Shown: positions 17,036 to 27,178, numbered from the stretch's first letter. The stretch: DNA of 64,000 nt from Pseudoalteromonas flavipulchra NCIMB 2033 = ATCC BAA-314 (GCA_000814665.1 JWIH01000025.1:310001-374000); one strand, 5' to 3'. A program made the numbers and translations. Notes: generated by a model from the letters alone, not told the origin.

Positions 17036-20000
17036 ATGCCAGCCCCGCAGTTTGTCCATTTGCGTGTACACAGTGACTTCTCAATGGTGGATGGTCTAGC
17101 GAAGACCAAACCAATTGTGGCAAGGGCCGAAGAGCTTGCAATGCCTGCGCTTGCCATCACCGATCAAATGAACTTATGTGGTTTGGTGCGTTTTTATGGT
17201 GGCGCACACGGGGCAGGGATCAAGCCAATAATTGGTGCGGATTTTTGGCTAAAGTCAGATCAATTTCCTGATGAACCAAGCCGAATTCTCGTTCTCGCTA
17301 AGAACAATCAAGGGTATAAAAACCTAACCTTGTTGATCTCCGATGCCTATCTTCGCGGTCATGTATTCCATCGCCCTGTAATTGATAAAGAGTGGCTTGC
17401 AAAATATAAAGAAGGGCTGATCCTTATCTCCGGCGCGAAAGATGGCGATTTAGGCAAAGCCATCCTAAAAGGCAATCCTAAGCTAATTGAAGAAACGCTG
17501 GCGTTTTACGAGCAGCATTTTAGCGACCATTTTTATATTGAGCTGCAACGCACCGCACGTGCACAAGAAGAAGAATATCTCCATGGTGCTGTGGAGGTTG
17601 CGACTGCGCGTAATATACCCGTTGTGGCGACGAATGAAGTGGTGTTTTTACACGAAAAAGACTTTGATGCCCACGAAATTCGTGTTGCGATTCACGACGG
17701 TTATACATTAGAAGACAAAAATCGACCAAAACGCTTTTCTAAAGAGCAATATTTAAAGACTTCAGAGCAAATGCAAGCGCTCTTTAGTGACATTCCAGAA
17801 GCTTTAGAAAACACCGTAGAAATCGCTAAGCGCTGTAACGTGACGGTACAGCTTGGCACCTACTTCCTACCAGATTATCCAACGGGCGATCTGGCGATTG
17901 AAGATTTCTTGGTAAAAGTATCGCGAGATGGTCTAGAAGAACGGTTGCAGTTCTTATTCCCTGATGAAAATGATCGTAAAGAAAAGCGTGGTGAGTATGA
18001 CGACCGTCTGCAGGTTGAACTCGACGTTATCAACCAAATGGGATTCCCTGGTTACTTCTTAATCGTAATGGAGTTCATTCAGTGGAGTAAGGATAACGGC
18101 ATCCCTGTCGGTCCTGGTCGTGGTTCCGGTGCCGGCTCTTTGGTGGCATATGCGCTTAAGATCACGGATCTTGACCCACTTGAATTCGATCTCCTATTCG
18201 AACGATTCCTTAACCCCGAGCGGGTTTCGATGCCAGACTTTGACGTCGACTTCTGTATGGATAGACGAGACGAGGTAATTGACCACGTTGCTAAACTGTA
18301 TGGTCGAGACGCCGTATCTCAGATCATCACCTTTGGTACGATGGCGGCAAAAGCGGTAATTCGAGACGTAGGTCGTGTGCTCGGTCACCCTTATGGCTTC
18401 GTAGATAGGATCTCCAAGCTTGTACCTGGCGACCCTGGTATGACACTTGCCAAAGCGTTTGATGTTGAGCCTCGCTTGCCTGAAGCTTATGACAGTGACG
18501 AAGAAGTTCGTGAACTGATCGATAAATGTCGTATTCTTGAAGGCTGTACACGTAACGCGGGTAAACACGCCGGTGGTGTTGTTATCTCGCCTACCACTAT
18601 TACCGACTTTGCAGCACTGTATTGTGACGAAGAAGGTAAATTCCCAGTTACCCAGTTTGATAAGAATGACGTAGAAACTGCAGGTCTGGTTAAGTTTGAC
18701 TTCCTCGGTCTAAGAACGCTAACCATTTTGCAATGGGCGCTCGACATGGCGAACGAACGCCTTGGCAGAGAAAGTCGAGAACCGATTGATATTGCTGCGA
18801 TCCCACTGGATGACCCTGCAAGTTTTAAAGTGTTACTAGACGCACAAACAACTGCGGTATTCCAGTTGGAATCTCGTGGTATGAAAGACTTGATCCGTCG
18901 CTTGAAGCCAGACTGTTTCGAAGACATGATCGCACTGGTTGCGCTATTCCGTCCAGGCCCGCTGCAATCGGGCATGGTAGATAACTTTATCGACCGTAAG
19001 CATGGTCGCGAGGAAGTATCGTATCCTGATGCGCAATATCAGCACGAAAGCCTACAACCTATACTGGAGCCGACCTACGGGATCATCCTTTACCAAGAAC
19101 AGGTAATGCAGATAGCGCAGGTGCTTGCAGGTTATAGCCTAGGCGGCGCAGACTTGCTTCGTCGTGCAATGGGTAAGAAAAAGCCAGAAGAAATGGCGAA
19201 GCAACGTGCAACGTTCGAAGATGGTGCCAAAAACAATGGCGTCGAAGGCGAACTTGCGATGAAAATCTTCGACTTGGTAGAGAAATTCGCGGGTTACGGC
19301 TTTAACAAATCACACTCTGCTGCTTACGCGTTGGTGTCTTACCAAACGCTATGGATGAAGACCCATTTCCCTGCCGAGTTTATGGCGGCGGTAATGTCAG
19401 CGGATATGGATAATACCGACAAAATCGTAACCTTGGTCGATGAATGCGAAAACATGAAGTTGACGCTGCTACCACCAGATGTGAATGCCGGTGTCTACAA
19501 ATTTGCTGTAAATCGTCAAGGTGAGATCGTCTATGGTATAGGTGCGATAAAAGGCGTGGGTGAAGGTCCAGTTGAAGCGATCCTTGAAGCGCGAGCCCAA
19601 GGGGGAGAATTTAAAGATTTATTCGACTTCTGTGCGCGAGTTGACTTAAAACGCCTAAATAAACGCGTGATTGAAAAGCTAATATACGCGGGAGCGCTTG
19701 ATAAGCTTGGCCCAGATAGAGATCAGCCAGGGCGCGCGACTTTACTGGCAAGCTTAAAGGATGCCATGAAGTCGGCAGAGCAGCACCACAAAGCCGAATC
19801 ACTTGGACAGAGCGACTTATTTGGTTTGCTAGCAGTTGAGCCTGAGGAGGTTGAACAAGCCTTTATCAAAGCCACGCCGCTCAGTGATAAAGAATGGTTA
19901 AATGGGGAAAAAGAAACCTTAGGTCTTTATCTAACAGGCCACCCAATTAATCAATATCGCAAAGAATTAAAATATTATACCTCTGGCAAGTTAGTTGACT

Positions 20001-20527
20001 TACAACCCGGTAATCGTGATACGGTAGCAACCGCGGCGGGACTGGTTATCAATGCTCGTACCTTGATAAACAAAAAAGGAGCGCGTTGGGGACTTATCAC
20101 TTTAGATGACAAAAGTGCCCGAATTGATGTACGCTTATTTCCTGAACAGTTTGAAATGTACCAAGAAATGCTGCAAATTAACCAAATCTTGGTAATATCT
20201 GGACAGGTCAGCTTTGATAACTTCTCTGGTGGCATTACAATGACCGCAAGAGAAATCTCTACCATTGCTCAGGCGCGAGAAAAGCGTATTAGTGCAATAA
20301 AAATGACGCTAAATATGGCTCAAATTGACGCGAACTTCTTTGATAATTTCAAAAAAGTGCTAGAACCATATAAATTTGGAACGTGTCCGGTAAAAATTAA
20401 ATATCAGCGTCCTGATGCATTAGCAGAGTTAACATTAGGAACACAATGGTGTGTGACGCCAAGTGATGAGCTTTTAACTCGTTTATCACTGCTGGCGGCG
20501 CAGGAATTAGAATTAGAATTTAACTAA
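17036..20527 (+). CDS. dnaE: DNA polymerase III subunit alpha
   Basis: Catalytic subunit of the replicative polymerase. It has 1163 residues (E. coli 1160). The N-terminal PHP domain opens with FVHLRVHSDFSMVDG. The three catalytic aspartates fall at the E. coli positions: Asp401 and Asp403 in MPDFDVDFCMDRRDEV, and Asp555 in VKFDFLGLRTL. Downstream come the finger domain, helix-hairpin-helix region and OB fold. The gene is intact and ends 16 bases before accA. Confidence 0.99.
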   Translation: MPAPQFVHLRVHSDFSMVDGLAKTKPIVARAEELAMPALAITDQMNLCGLVRFYGGAHGAGIKPIIGADFWLKSDQFPDEPSRILVLAKNNQGYKNLTLLISDAYLRGHVFHRPVIDKEWLAKYKEGLILISGAKDGDLGKAILKGNPKLIEETLAFYEQHFSDHFYIELQRTARAQEEEYLHGAVEVATARNIPVVATNEVVFLHEKDFDAHEIRVAIHDGYTLEDKNRPKRFSKEQYLKTSEQMQALFSDIPEALENTVEIAKRCNVTVQLGTYFLPDYPTGDLAIEDFLVKVSRDGLEERLQFLFPDENDRKEKRGEYDDRLQVELDVINQMGFPGYFLIVMEFIQWSKDNGIPVGPGRGSGAGSLVAYALKITDLDPLEFDLLFERFLNPERVSMPDFDVDFCMDRRDEVIDHVAKLYGRDAVSQIITFGTMAAKAVIRDVGRVLGHPYGFVDRISKLVPGDPGMTLAKAFDVEPRLPEAYDSDEEVRELIDKCRILEGCTRNAGKHAGGVVISPTTITDFAALYCDEEGKFPVTQFDKNDVETAGLVKFDFLGLRTLTILQWALDMANERLGRESREPIDIAAIPLDDPASFKVLLDAQTTAVFQLESRGMKDLIRRLKPDCFEDMIALVALFRPGPLQSGMVDNFIDRKHGREEVSYPDAQYQHESLQPILEPTYGIILYQEQVMQIAQVLAGYSLGGADLLRRAMGKKKPEEMAKQRATFEDGAKNNGVEGELAMKIFDLVEKFAGYGFNKSHSAAYALVSYQTLWMKTHFPAEFMAAVMSADMDNTDKIVTLVDECENMKLTLLPPDVNAGVYKFAVNRQGEIVYGIGAIKGVGEGPVEAILEARAQGGEFKDLFDFCARVDLKRLNKRVIEKLIYAGALDKLGPDRDQPGRATLLASLKDAMKSAEQHHKAESLGQSDLFGLLAVEPEEVEQAFIKATPLSDKEWLNGEKETLGLYLTGHPINQYRKELKYYTSGKLVDLQPGNRDTVATAAGLVINARTLINKKGARWGLITLDDKSARIDVRLFPEQFEMYQEMLQINQILVISGQVSFDNFSGGITMTAREISTIAQAREKRISAIKMTLNMAQIDANFFDNFKKVLEPYKFGTCPVKIKYQRPDALAELTLGTQWCVTPSDELLTRLSLLAAQELELEFN

Positions 20528-20543
20528 ACAGGTAGTTTAGAGC

Positions 20544-21500
20544 ATGAGCCTCAATTATCTTGAATTTGAACTTCCAATCGCTGAATTGGAAGCAAAGATC
20601 AAAGAATTACAAAACGTTAGCCGCTCTGGCGATTTAGATCTTAGCCTTGAAGAAGAGATCAGCCGCTTAAAAGACAAAAATGTTGAGCAAACAAAGAAAA
20701 TTTTCGACGGTTTAGGCGCTTGGCAAGTGTCTCAATTAGCGCGTCATCCGCTTCGTCCATATACTCGCGATTATATTGAACGCATTTTTACCGAGTTTGA
20801 CGAGTTTGCGGGCGACCGTACTTTTGCTAACGATCCGGCTATTCTTGGTGGTGTTGCGCGTCTTGACGACAAGCCAGTAATGATTATCGGTCAGCAAAAA
20901 GGTCGTGATACCGCTGAAAAAATCAAACGTAACTTTGGTATGCCAAAGCCAGAAGGTTATCGTAAAGCATTGCGTTTAATGGAAATGGCTGAACGCTTTA
21001 AGATGCCAATCATCACCTTTATCGACACTCCGGGAGCTTATCCGGGCGTAGGCGCTGAGGAGCGCGGTCAAAGTGAAGCGATTGCACGTAACCTTAAAGT
21101 GATGGCAGCGCTCAAAGTACCAACCATTTGTACCGTGATCGGTGAAGGCGGTTCTGGTGGCGCATTGGCTATCGGGGTAGGTGACAGAGTAAACATGCTG
21201 CAATATAGCACGTATTCTGTAATTTCACCTGAAGGGTGTGCTTCTATTCTTTGGAAGAGTGCAGACAAAGCTTCACTTGCAGCAGAAGCAATGGGTGTAT
21301 CAGCCTCTCGCGTAAAAGAGCTGGACCTTATCAATAACATCATTGAAGAGCCGCTAGGTGGCGCACACCGCAATTACGATGCGATGGCGAAAAACCTGAA
21401 AGTGCAGCTTAAACGTGACTTGGCTGATCTTGAAGCGCTAAGCACCGAAGAGATGTTAGATCAGCGTTATAAGCGCCTGATGTCATTTGGTTATTGTTAA
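20544..21500 (+). CDS. accA: Acetyl-CoA carboxylase carboxyltransferase subunit alpha
   Basis: With AccD it transfers carboxyl from carboxybiotin to acetyl-CoA, the first committed step of fatty acid synthesis. The 318 residues match the family (E. coli 319). Diagnostic segments are the helical N-terminus MSLNYLEFELPIAELE, ITFIDTPGAYPGVGAEERGQ and GEGGSGGALAIGVGD. It ends at a terminator. Confidence 0.99.
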   Translation: MSLNYLEFELPIAELEAKIKELQNVSRSGDLDLSLEEEISRLKDKNVEQTKKIFDGLGAWQVSQLARHPLRPYTRDYIERIFTEFDEFAGDRTFANDPAILGGVARLDDKPVMIIGQQKGRDTAEKIKRNFGMPKPEGYRKALRLMEMAERFKMPIITFIDTPGAYPGVGAEERGQSEAIARNLKVMAALKVPTICTVIGEGGSGGALAIGVGDRVNMLQYSTYSVISPEGCASILWKSADKASLAAEAMGVSASRVKELDLINNIIEEPLGGAHRNYDAMAKNLKVQLKRDLADLEALSTEEMLDQRYKRLMSFGYC

Positions 21501-21543
21501 TACGGGTTTCTGCTCGTATTGATATCAATGCTAATTTAAGTTA

Positions 21544-21570
21544 AAAAGCCGCTATTGAGCGGCTTTTTTT
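21544..21570 (+). terminator. Rho-independent terminator after accA
   Basis: A 10-bp stem (21544-21553 with 21558-21567) and four-base loop ends in a run of T at 21564-21570. Confidence 0.88.
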
Positions 21571-21586
21571 ATTGATTGTAGAAAAC

Positions 21587-22894
21587 ATGATTAATAGTCG
21601 GGTTTACCAACAAGTAGAGTCAGGTTTAAAGGTATTGAGCTCCAGCCTTGACGCCAAAGGGTTGTGCATTGCTTTATCTGGTGGTGTGGATTCGGTTGTG
21701 TTGCTCCATCTTTGTCGAGAATATGCAAACAAGCATAACGTTATACTCCAAGCGGTTTATGTTAATCATGGCTTGTCACAGCACGCTACACACTGGCAGC
21801 AATTTTGCCAATCACTTTGTGAAACACTTAATGTTCCCTTTGTTGCAAAACAGGTTGCTATTACTCGGAAAACCCGCACTAGCCTTGAAGCGCAAGCACG
21901 CGAAGCTCGCTATCAAGCTTTAGATGATGCGGCCAAAACAGGTTTTGCAATCGTGCTTGGACAACATGCCGACGACCAAGTAGAAACTTTCTTACTGAGA
22001 TTAAAGCGCGGCTCAGGATTACTCGGGCTTGGAGCGATGAGAGCGACAACTCAGCTGGCATCTGGGCGCTATTGTATTCGTCCGTTACTTGCCGTTAGTC
22101 GCAGTGACATTGAAGCATTTGCACGGCAGTTTGGTCTTGAGCATATTACTGATGAGTCCAACGCCGACGATGCGTTTGACCGTAACTTTTTACGCAATCA
22201 GGTGATCCCGTTACTTACCTCTCGATTCAATGGTTTTGTCGCTAACACACTGCGCAGTATTGATATTTTACAGCGCCAACAAACCATAATTGATGAGGTC
22301 AGTGAAGAAGACTTGCAAAAGTGTCGTTGTCGGATGGCGCTAAATATCACGGCTTTACAAGGGCTCTCTTGTGCAAGAAGAGATAATGTCATCAGACTGT
22401 GGTTATCAAAGCAGGGCATAGAGATGCCGAGTCAAAAACAGTTGGATGAAATCGTACAACAGGCGTTTTCATCACGCCAAGACAGTCAACTTGAAATTCG
22501 TTTTAAGCAAGGCGCAGTGAGGCGTTATCGTGATGCACTTTATTGGGTAACGGAAAATAGCCAAAAGCATGATATTGAGACCGTTAACCTCAACGAACTC
22601 AGCGGGCAAAGTACACCTGTTGCTTTACAAACGGGCAAGGGGGTCCGCAAACCTTTCACGGACGAAATCGTTAGCATTCGTTACGGCAGACTTAAAGATA
22701 AAATCAAACCACAGGGCAAACCTGGTTCTAATACCTTGAAACATTGGCTAAAAGATTTACATATTCCAAGCTGGGAGCGTGATTCTATTGCGGTTGTTTA
22801 TTACAATGATACACCGGTGGCGGTGAACGGACTGTTTGTGAGTGCCGAGCACGCAGAGGATAATGGCATTATTTGGGTAGTAAAAGATGACTGA
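21587..22894 (+). CDS. tilS: tRNA(Ile)-lysidine synthase
   Basis: Converts C34 of the CAU-anticodon tRNA-Ile to lysidine, so that it reads AUA. The N-terminal PP-loop ATPase domain has SGGVDS (residues 31-36 from this start) and GQHADDQVETFLLRLKRGSG; the C-terminal substrate-binding domains follow. I chose the ATG at 21587 (435 residues). A TTG at 21572 in the same frame would add five residues but sits directly at the accA terminator. The last 8 bases overlap the next gene. Confidence 0.95.
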   Translation: MINSRVYQQVESGLKVLSSSLDAKGLCIALSGGVDSVVLLHLCREYANKHNVILQAVYVNHGLSQHATHWQQFCQSLCETLNVPFVAKQVAITRKTRTSLEAQAREARYQALDDAAKTGFAIVLGQHADDQVETFLLRLKRGSGLLGLGAMRATTQLASGRYCIRPLLAVSRSDIEAFARQFGLEHITDESNADDAFDRNFLRNQVIPLLTSRFNGFVANTLRSIDILQRQQTIIDEVSEEDLQKCRCRMALNITALQGLSCARRDNVIRLWLSKQGIEMPSQKQLDEIVQQAFSSRQDSQLEIRFKQGAVRRYRDALYWVTENSQKHDIETVNLNELSGQSTPVALQTGKGVRKPFTDEIVSIRYGRLKDKIKPQGKPGSNTLKHWLKDLHIPSWERDSIAVVYYNDTPVAVNGLFVSAEHAEDNGIIWVVKDD

Positions 22895-23234
22895 AAGTAA
22901 AAAAATTGGCCAACAGTTAGCGCAAAAAGCGCCTTATGCGGTGGTGTTCACTGCGGTGGTGTTTATCGTACTCTTTATGTCGAGTGAAGTGGTGTGGCTG
23001 AATCAAATATTTGCTTCGGCATCAGGCATTATCAGTATTGTGTTTTTACTATTGTATTGGCATGGTAAGGGCGGAATGTATTTTATTCTTGGCTTACTTG
23101 CGCCAATGCTTGCGGTGATGTTTTCAGAGTTACCCGATTTCCTTGCGCTTGCATGGGTAATAAATGGATTTTTTAACGGCGCGGCGCTTGCCCTGATGGC
23201 ATACCTATACTTAGGAAAAGATGCTCAGCGTTAA
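22887..23234 (+). CDS. Small integral membrane protein, unrecognised
   Basis: A 115-residue protein with about four hydrophobic segments (roughly residues 17-32, 35-57, 62-80 and 86-106) and charged ends, so an inner-membrane protein. I do not recognise a family. It overlaps tilS by 8 bases and must be co-transcribed and probably translationally coupled with it. No catalytic motif or cysteine is visible. Confidence 0.8.
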   Translation: MTESKKIGQQLAQKAPYAVVFTAVVFIVLFMSSEVVWLNQIFASASGIISIVFLLLYWHGKGGMYFILGLLAPMLAVMFSELPDFLALAWVINGFFNGAALALMAYLYLGKDAQR

Positions 23235-23268
23235 CGCATAACACTGAGCAAAAGGGGAAGTGGTTTTT

Positions 23269-24165
23269 TTATACTGCGCGAGCGCAGTTTCGTCCGGCTG
23301 CTTTGGCGCGGTATAAGCCGCTATCCGAACGAGCAAATATATTGTCGGCAGTATCATGGCTCGATGCCAGCGTAAAGCCAATGCTTGTGGTCACCGTGTA
23401 TTTAGCCAACATACTCGACTTTCTTACGGCTTCCATAATTCTTTCTGCGATAACTTTGTTGGTTGTAAACGCAGGGTCGTCAATTAAGATGGCGAACTCA
23501 TCACCACCGAATCTAAATACCGAATCAGTTGCGCGCGTTGAGGTTTGCAAAATACGTGAAAACTCAACCAACACTTCATCACCGGCTTTATGGCCATGAA
23601 CATCATTCACCTGCTTAAAGTTGTCTAAATCTAAAAGCATTAGGCTAAAATTACGATGTTGACGACGGCATCGTTCAAGCTTTTCTTCTAAGTTGTCTGC
23701 AAACTGGCTGCGATTGTAAAGTCCAGTTAGTGAGTCCTTGGTTGCTAATTGCAACACGCGGTTATACATCAAAGCGTTACGCATTGGGTAAATTAAACAG
23801 GCGTGTAATTTTGACAATTTTGCCTTGATAGCTTCACTAAATGGAAACTCACTGAAATACACCAGCTGGCCTAAGTGTTCTTTTTCGAGCTCAAGATCAA
23901 ACGTACTAGCTGGAAATTGGCTATCGCTGTCCTTCATCTGAAAGACGCCAAGGCTACAATGGAACTGGAGTCCCGAAATTTTTGAAATTCTTGCCACATG
24001 CTCCGCGTAAATAGTCAACAGCTCTTCAATGTTGAGTGTTGTCTGAAGTTTGTCGACTAATCGCGCGTAGTGTTCACCGCCTTGCGTACTATACTGTTCA
24101 GAATTGAACGGCAAGTAATCGCCTCTGGTCGGCAATCTTTGTGTCAAAATATGGACATTTTCCAT
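23269..24165 (-). CDS. Diguanylate cyclase (GGDEF)
   Basis: Makes cyclic-di-GMP from two GTP. The 298 residues divide into an N-terminal region of about 135 residues with no clear known domain (possibly GAF-like sensor) and a GGDEF domain (about 140-298). The active site is RFGGDEFAIL (GGDEF at 220-224). An RxxD motif (RATD, 211-214) lies exactly five residues before it, the inhibitory I-site, so product feedback is expected. I chose the ATG at 24165 because a strong GGGGAAG precedes it; an upstream in-frame start would add 44 hydrophobic, non-family residues. No transmembrane segment is seen with this start. Confidence 0.93.
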   Translation of the reverse strand: MENVHILTQRLPTRGDYLPFNSEQYSTQGGEHYARLVDKLQTTLNIEELLTIYAEHVARISKISGLQFHCSLGVFQMKDSDSQFPASTFDLELEKEHLGQLVYFSEFPFSEAIKAKLSKLHACLIYPMRNALMYNRVLQLATKDSLTGLYNRSQFADNLEEKLERCRRQHRNFSLMLLDLDNFKQVNDVHGHKAGDEVLVEFSRILQTSTRATDSVFRFGGDEFAILIDDPAFTTNKVIAERIMEAVRKSSMLAKYTVTTSIGFTLASSHDTADNIFARSDSGLYRAKAAGRNCARAV

Positions 24166-24318
24166 ATTTCTTCCCCTTAAATACAACAATACATGATTAA
24201 TATGCGAACTTTGTGCCAAAAATTTAAACTGGCTTAAAAACAAACGCTTGCTATATTTAAGAGAAAGAAAAAGAAATCCACCTTTATTCCCCGTCAATTT
24301 TTTCGCTCAGGAGGCAGA

Positions 24319-26289
24319 TTGCAAAGTATCTTCGCGCAGGTTTTTGCCTTGCTGTTATGTGCAGTGATTTTAGTCTGGTCCTTTAAGCGGATTGGCTTGC
24401 CGCCTATTCTGGCTTATTTGCTCACTGGAGTCATTGCGGGCAGTCACGGCATTGGATGGATGAGTGACAGCCAAGAAATTCACTTTATGGCCGAGCTTGG
24501 GATTGTGTTTTTACTGTTCAGTTTAGGGCTTGAATTTTCCGTGCCAAAATTAATGGCAATGCGAAACGTAGTATTCGGTTTAGGGAGTTTGCAGGTCATT
24601 GTGACCACGATCATCGGTATGTTAGTGTTGCGTTTTGTGCAATATGAGTGGGTAGGGGCATTTGTGATTGCGAGCCTCATCGCACTTTCTTCTACGGCGG
24701 TTGTGGTTAAGCTGTTAAAAGAGCTGGGGATGCTCAACACACGTCATGGTCAGCTCGGTATTGGTATGTTGTTATTCCAAGATATTGCCGTTGTGCCGCT
24801 GCTCATCGCATTTCCGCTTATTTCCTCTGCGAGTAATTCAGAGCTGGCATCAGCGCTACTTTTTGCATTTGCTAAGGGTGCGGTGGTGTGTCTGGTTTTA
24901 TGGGCAATAGGTAAGTGGTTACTACCTAGAATATTTAACGAAATCGCATTGGTAAGAACAGATGAGCTTTTTGTTTTATCTACCTTGGTTGTTGCCCTGT
25001 GCGCGGGCTCGCTCACTTATGCATTCGGGCTTTCAATGGCGCTCGGCGCATTTTTAGCGGGCATGATGTTAGGGGAAAGCCAATATCGGCATCAGCTTGA
25101 GGCAGAAATTAGACCATTTCGAGATATTCTAATGGGACTCTTTTTTGTCACCGTGGGTATGCAGCTAAATATTCCTTATGTGCTCGACCAGTTTATTTAT
25201 ATTGTTGCAGCACTTGCCGCGGTGCTTGTGATCAAAGTGTTGATAATCGTTGGCGTTGCGCAGTTAATGGGAGAGCGTAAAAAAGACGCATGGGGTGCTG
25301 GTATTTTGATCTGGCAAATGGGTGAATTTGGCTTTGTATTAGTTGCTCTTGCCAGTAAACATCAGTTATTAGACAAAAATGAAGTGTCCTTCTTGATTAC
25401 GCTTGGCGTGTTGTCTATGGCGTTAACGCCTTATCTTATTAGTAAAACCGCGCATATTCTCAATATCTTGGGAATAGAAAAAGACTGGCAACCCGAAGCT
25501 CCGAGTGGTTATAACGCGGCTGATTTAAAAAATCATGTTGTGATTTTTGGTTATGCGCGTGTTGGTCAAACTATCGCACGATTTTTACGTCCAGAGGCTA
25601 TTCCTTATATTGCGGTAGAGCGCAACCCGCAAATTGTACAAGACGCACAAATTGCGGGTGAGCCTGTGTTATTTGGTCATGCGGCACAAAAAACGCTGTT
25701 AAAGTCAGTAAATATTGATAAAGCGCGCTTGGTAATTATTACCTTCGATGACTTTGAACAGACGCAGGTGGTTGTTGACGCCATTCGTCGGCGTACCCAT
25801 GAAGTTAAGATCTTGGTACGCATGAAAGATGACAGCTACATGGAGCAATTAAAAGCCATGGGCGTCGCAGAAGTTGTGCCAGAAACTTTAGAAGCAAGTT
25901 TGATGCTGGTTTCTCATGTGCTGTACATGTCTGGCGTGCCAATGCGCAGAATTTTTCGTCGCGTCAGTAAAGAGCGAGAAAATCGTTATCCGTATTTACA
26001 TGGTTTTTTTGCTGGAGACAGCAGAGATCTGCATGAAGTCACAGGCGAGCGGTTAGAATATCTGCATGCCATCGCTTTGCCAGACCATGCATTTGCCGTT
26101 AACAAGTCAATTGCTGAGCTTGAGCTCAAGGTTAAGCGCGTTGATATTACTGCGTTAAGACGCGATGGCGAAGAAATTGCTCAACCAGATGAGCAAACCA
26201 TTTTACGCGTTAATGATGTTTTGCTGTTAAAGGGGAAGCCCCGCCGCGTTGAACGTGCGGAGCAGTTTTTACTCGATGGCCTGCCGTAA
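24319..26289 (+). CDS. Monovalent cation:proton antiporter-2 (Kef-type)
   Basis: A CPA2-family transporter, likely K+ or Na+ efflux in exchange for protons. The 656 residues contain about 12 membrane segments (1-380), a TrkA-N/RCK nucleotide-binding domain from about residue 403 (HVVIFGYARVGQTIARFL) and a TrkA-C domain at the end (about 575-656). The start is TTG at 24319 with a good CAGGAGG upstream. It is divergent from the diguanylate cyclase. It resembles YbaL/KefB-like proteins; the exact ion cannot be told from sequence. Confidence 0.92.
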   Translation: MQSIFAQVFALLLCAVILVWSFKRIGLPPILAYLLTGVIAGSHGIGWMSDSQEIHFMAELGIVFLLFSLGLEFSVPKLMAMRNVVFGLGSLQVIVTTIIGMLVLRFVQYEWVGAFVIASLIALSSTAVVVKLLKELGMLNTRHGQLGIGMLLFQDIAVVPLLIAFPLISSASNSELASALLFAFAKGAVVCLVLWAIGKWLLPRIFNEIALVRTDELFVLSTLVVALCAGSLTYAFGLSMALGAFLAGMMLGESQYRHQLEAEIRPFRDILMGLFFVTVGMQLNIPYVLDQFIYIVAALAAVLVIKVLIIVGVAQLMGERKKDAWGAGILIWQMGEFGFVLVALASKHQLLDKNEVSFLITLGVLSMALTPYLISKTAHILNILGIEKDWQPEAPSGYNAADLKNHVVIFGYARVGQTIARFLRPEAIPYIAVERNPQIVQDAQIAGEPVLFGHAAQKTLLKSVNIDKARLVIITFDDFEQTQVVVDAIRRRTHEVKILVRMKDDSYMEQLKAMGVAEVVPETLEASLMLVSHVLYMSGVPMRRIFRRVSKERENRYPYLHGFFAGDSRDLHEVTGERLEYLHAIALPDHAFAVNKSIAELELKVKRVDITALRRDGEEIAQPDEQTILRVNDVLLLKGKPRRVERAEQFLLDGLP

Positions 26290-26316
26290 TAACGTTTTTT
26301 AAATTATGCTTTTTTA

Positions 26317-26546
26317 ACAGATCGCCGCGTAAAGCGTCTCCTACAACACGGAGTAGGAGCAGGTTCACCCTACGATCTTGTGCGCTGTTTTTGTTGTTAC
26401 AGCTCGCCGCGTAAAGCGTCTCCTACAACACGGAGTAGAAGCAGGTTCACACTGCGAGGTTGTGCTCTGTTCTGTTTTTGTTGTTACAGATCGCCGCGTA
26501 AAGCGTCTCCTACAACACAAAGTAGGATCAGGTTCACCCTGCGATC
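26317..26546 (+). repeat. Three tandem copies of a ~60-base hairpin repeat
   Basis: Near-identical units lie at about 26319-26377, 26400-26459 and 26488-26546, at spacings of 82 and 87 bases. Each reads GATCGCCGCGTAAAGCGTCT, then CCTAC, a short spacer, GTAGGAGCAGGTTCACCC and TGCGATC. Each folds into a double stem: an outer pair (GATCGC with GCGATC) and an inner pair (CTCCTAC with GTAGGAG). In copy 2 the outer arms are CTCGC and GCGAG, a compensatory change. They resemble REP-type extragenic palindromes and lie between convergent genes. Confidence 0.88.
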
Positions 26547-26559
26547 TTTTATGCTTTTA

Positions 26560-27141
26560 CTACCTGTCGAGCTTGCTCAATAAATGCTGCTTAACGGTGG
26601 GCCATTCTGAGGCGATAATCGAATACACAACGGTGTCTCTTAGCTCGCCGTTTCTACCGATCTGGTGGCTGCGCAAGATACCATCGAGTTTGGCGCCAAG
26701 CCGCTCAATCGCATTGCGAGAGGCATGATTAAAAAAATGGGTTCTAAACTCTACGGCAATGGCGTCAAAATCTTCAAAAAGTTGCTGTAACAGCAAAAAC
26801 TTACACTCCGTGTTAACCGCTGTTCGACGCACTTTATCGCTGTACCAAGTGTAGCCTAGCATGGCACGGCGATTAGCTATATCTGCATTGTAATAGCGAG
26901 TGGTTCCCACGATTTCGTTGCTGCTATTTAGCCTTACCGCATAGGCAAGGTTGCCTTCAGATCCTTGACTTATCGCAGTGTTAACATAGCGTTCCATATC
27001 GTCTGGATTGGGAACATTGGCATACCAAAGCTTCCAAGCTTCACCATCTTTTACCGCCTGTTGCAGCGCATTAATATGTGTTGTTGATAATGGTTCAAGG
27101 GTGACATGGTGTCCTATCAGTGGTTTATCAGTTGGCCACAT
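26560..27141 (-). CDS. GNAT N-acetyltransferase, RimJ/RimL type
   Basis: A 193-residue protein of the Acetyltransf_3 kind: N-terminal LIGHHVTLEPLSTTHINAL, then AYAVRLNSSNEIVGTTRYYN, and FRTHFFNHASRNAIERLGAK matching the acetyl-CoA-binding and C-terminal helix region. It likely acetylates an amine on a small molecule or a protein N-terminus; the substrate is unknown. It precedes, on the same strand, nothing obviously related. The three hairpin repeats lie directly after its stop. Confidence 0.88.
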   Translation of the reverse strand: MWPTDKPLIGHHVTLEPLSTTHINALQQAVKDGEAWKLWYANVPNPDDMERYVNTAISQGSEGNLAYAVRLNSSNEIVGTTRYYNADIANRRAMLGYTWYSDKVRRTAVNTECKFLLLQQLFEDFDAIAVEFRTHFFNHASRNAIERLGAKLDGILRSHQIGRNGELRDTVVYSIIASEWPTVKQHLLSKLDR

Positions 27142-27178
27142 GCGTTACTGCTTCCTTATTTCGAATATGGTTTAAATC

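Noticed and set aside
26317..26546. Tandem repeats as a possible CRISPR array
   Set aside because: Only three units, they are imperfect, the gaps differ little in content and hold no unique 30-40-base spacers, and no cas gene is near. Hairpin-type extragenic repeats fit better.
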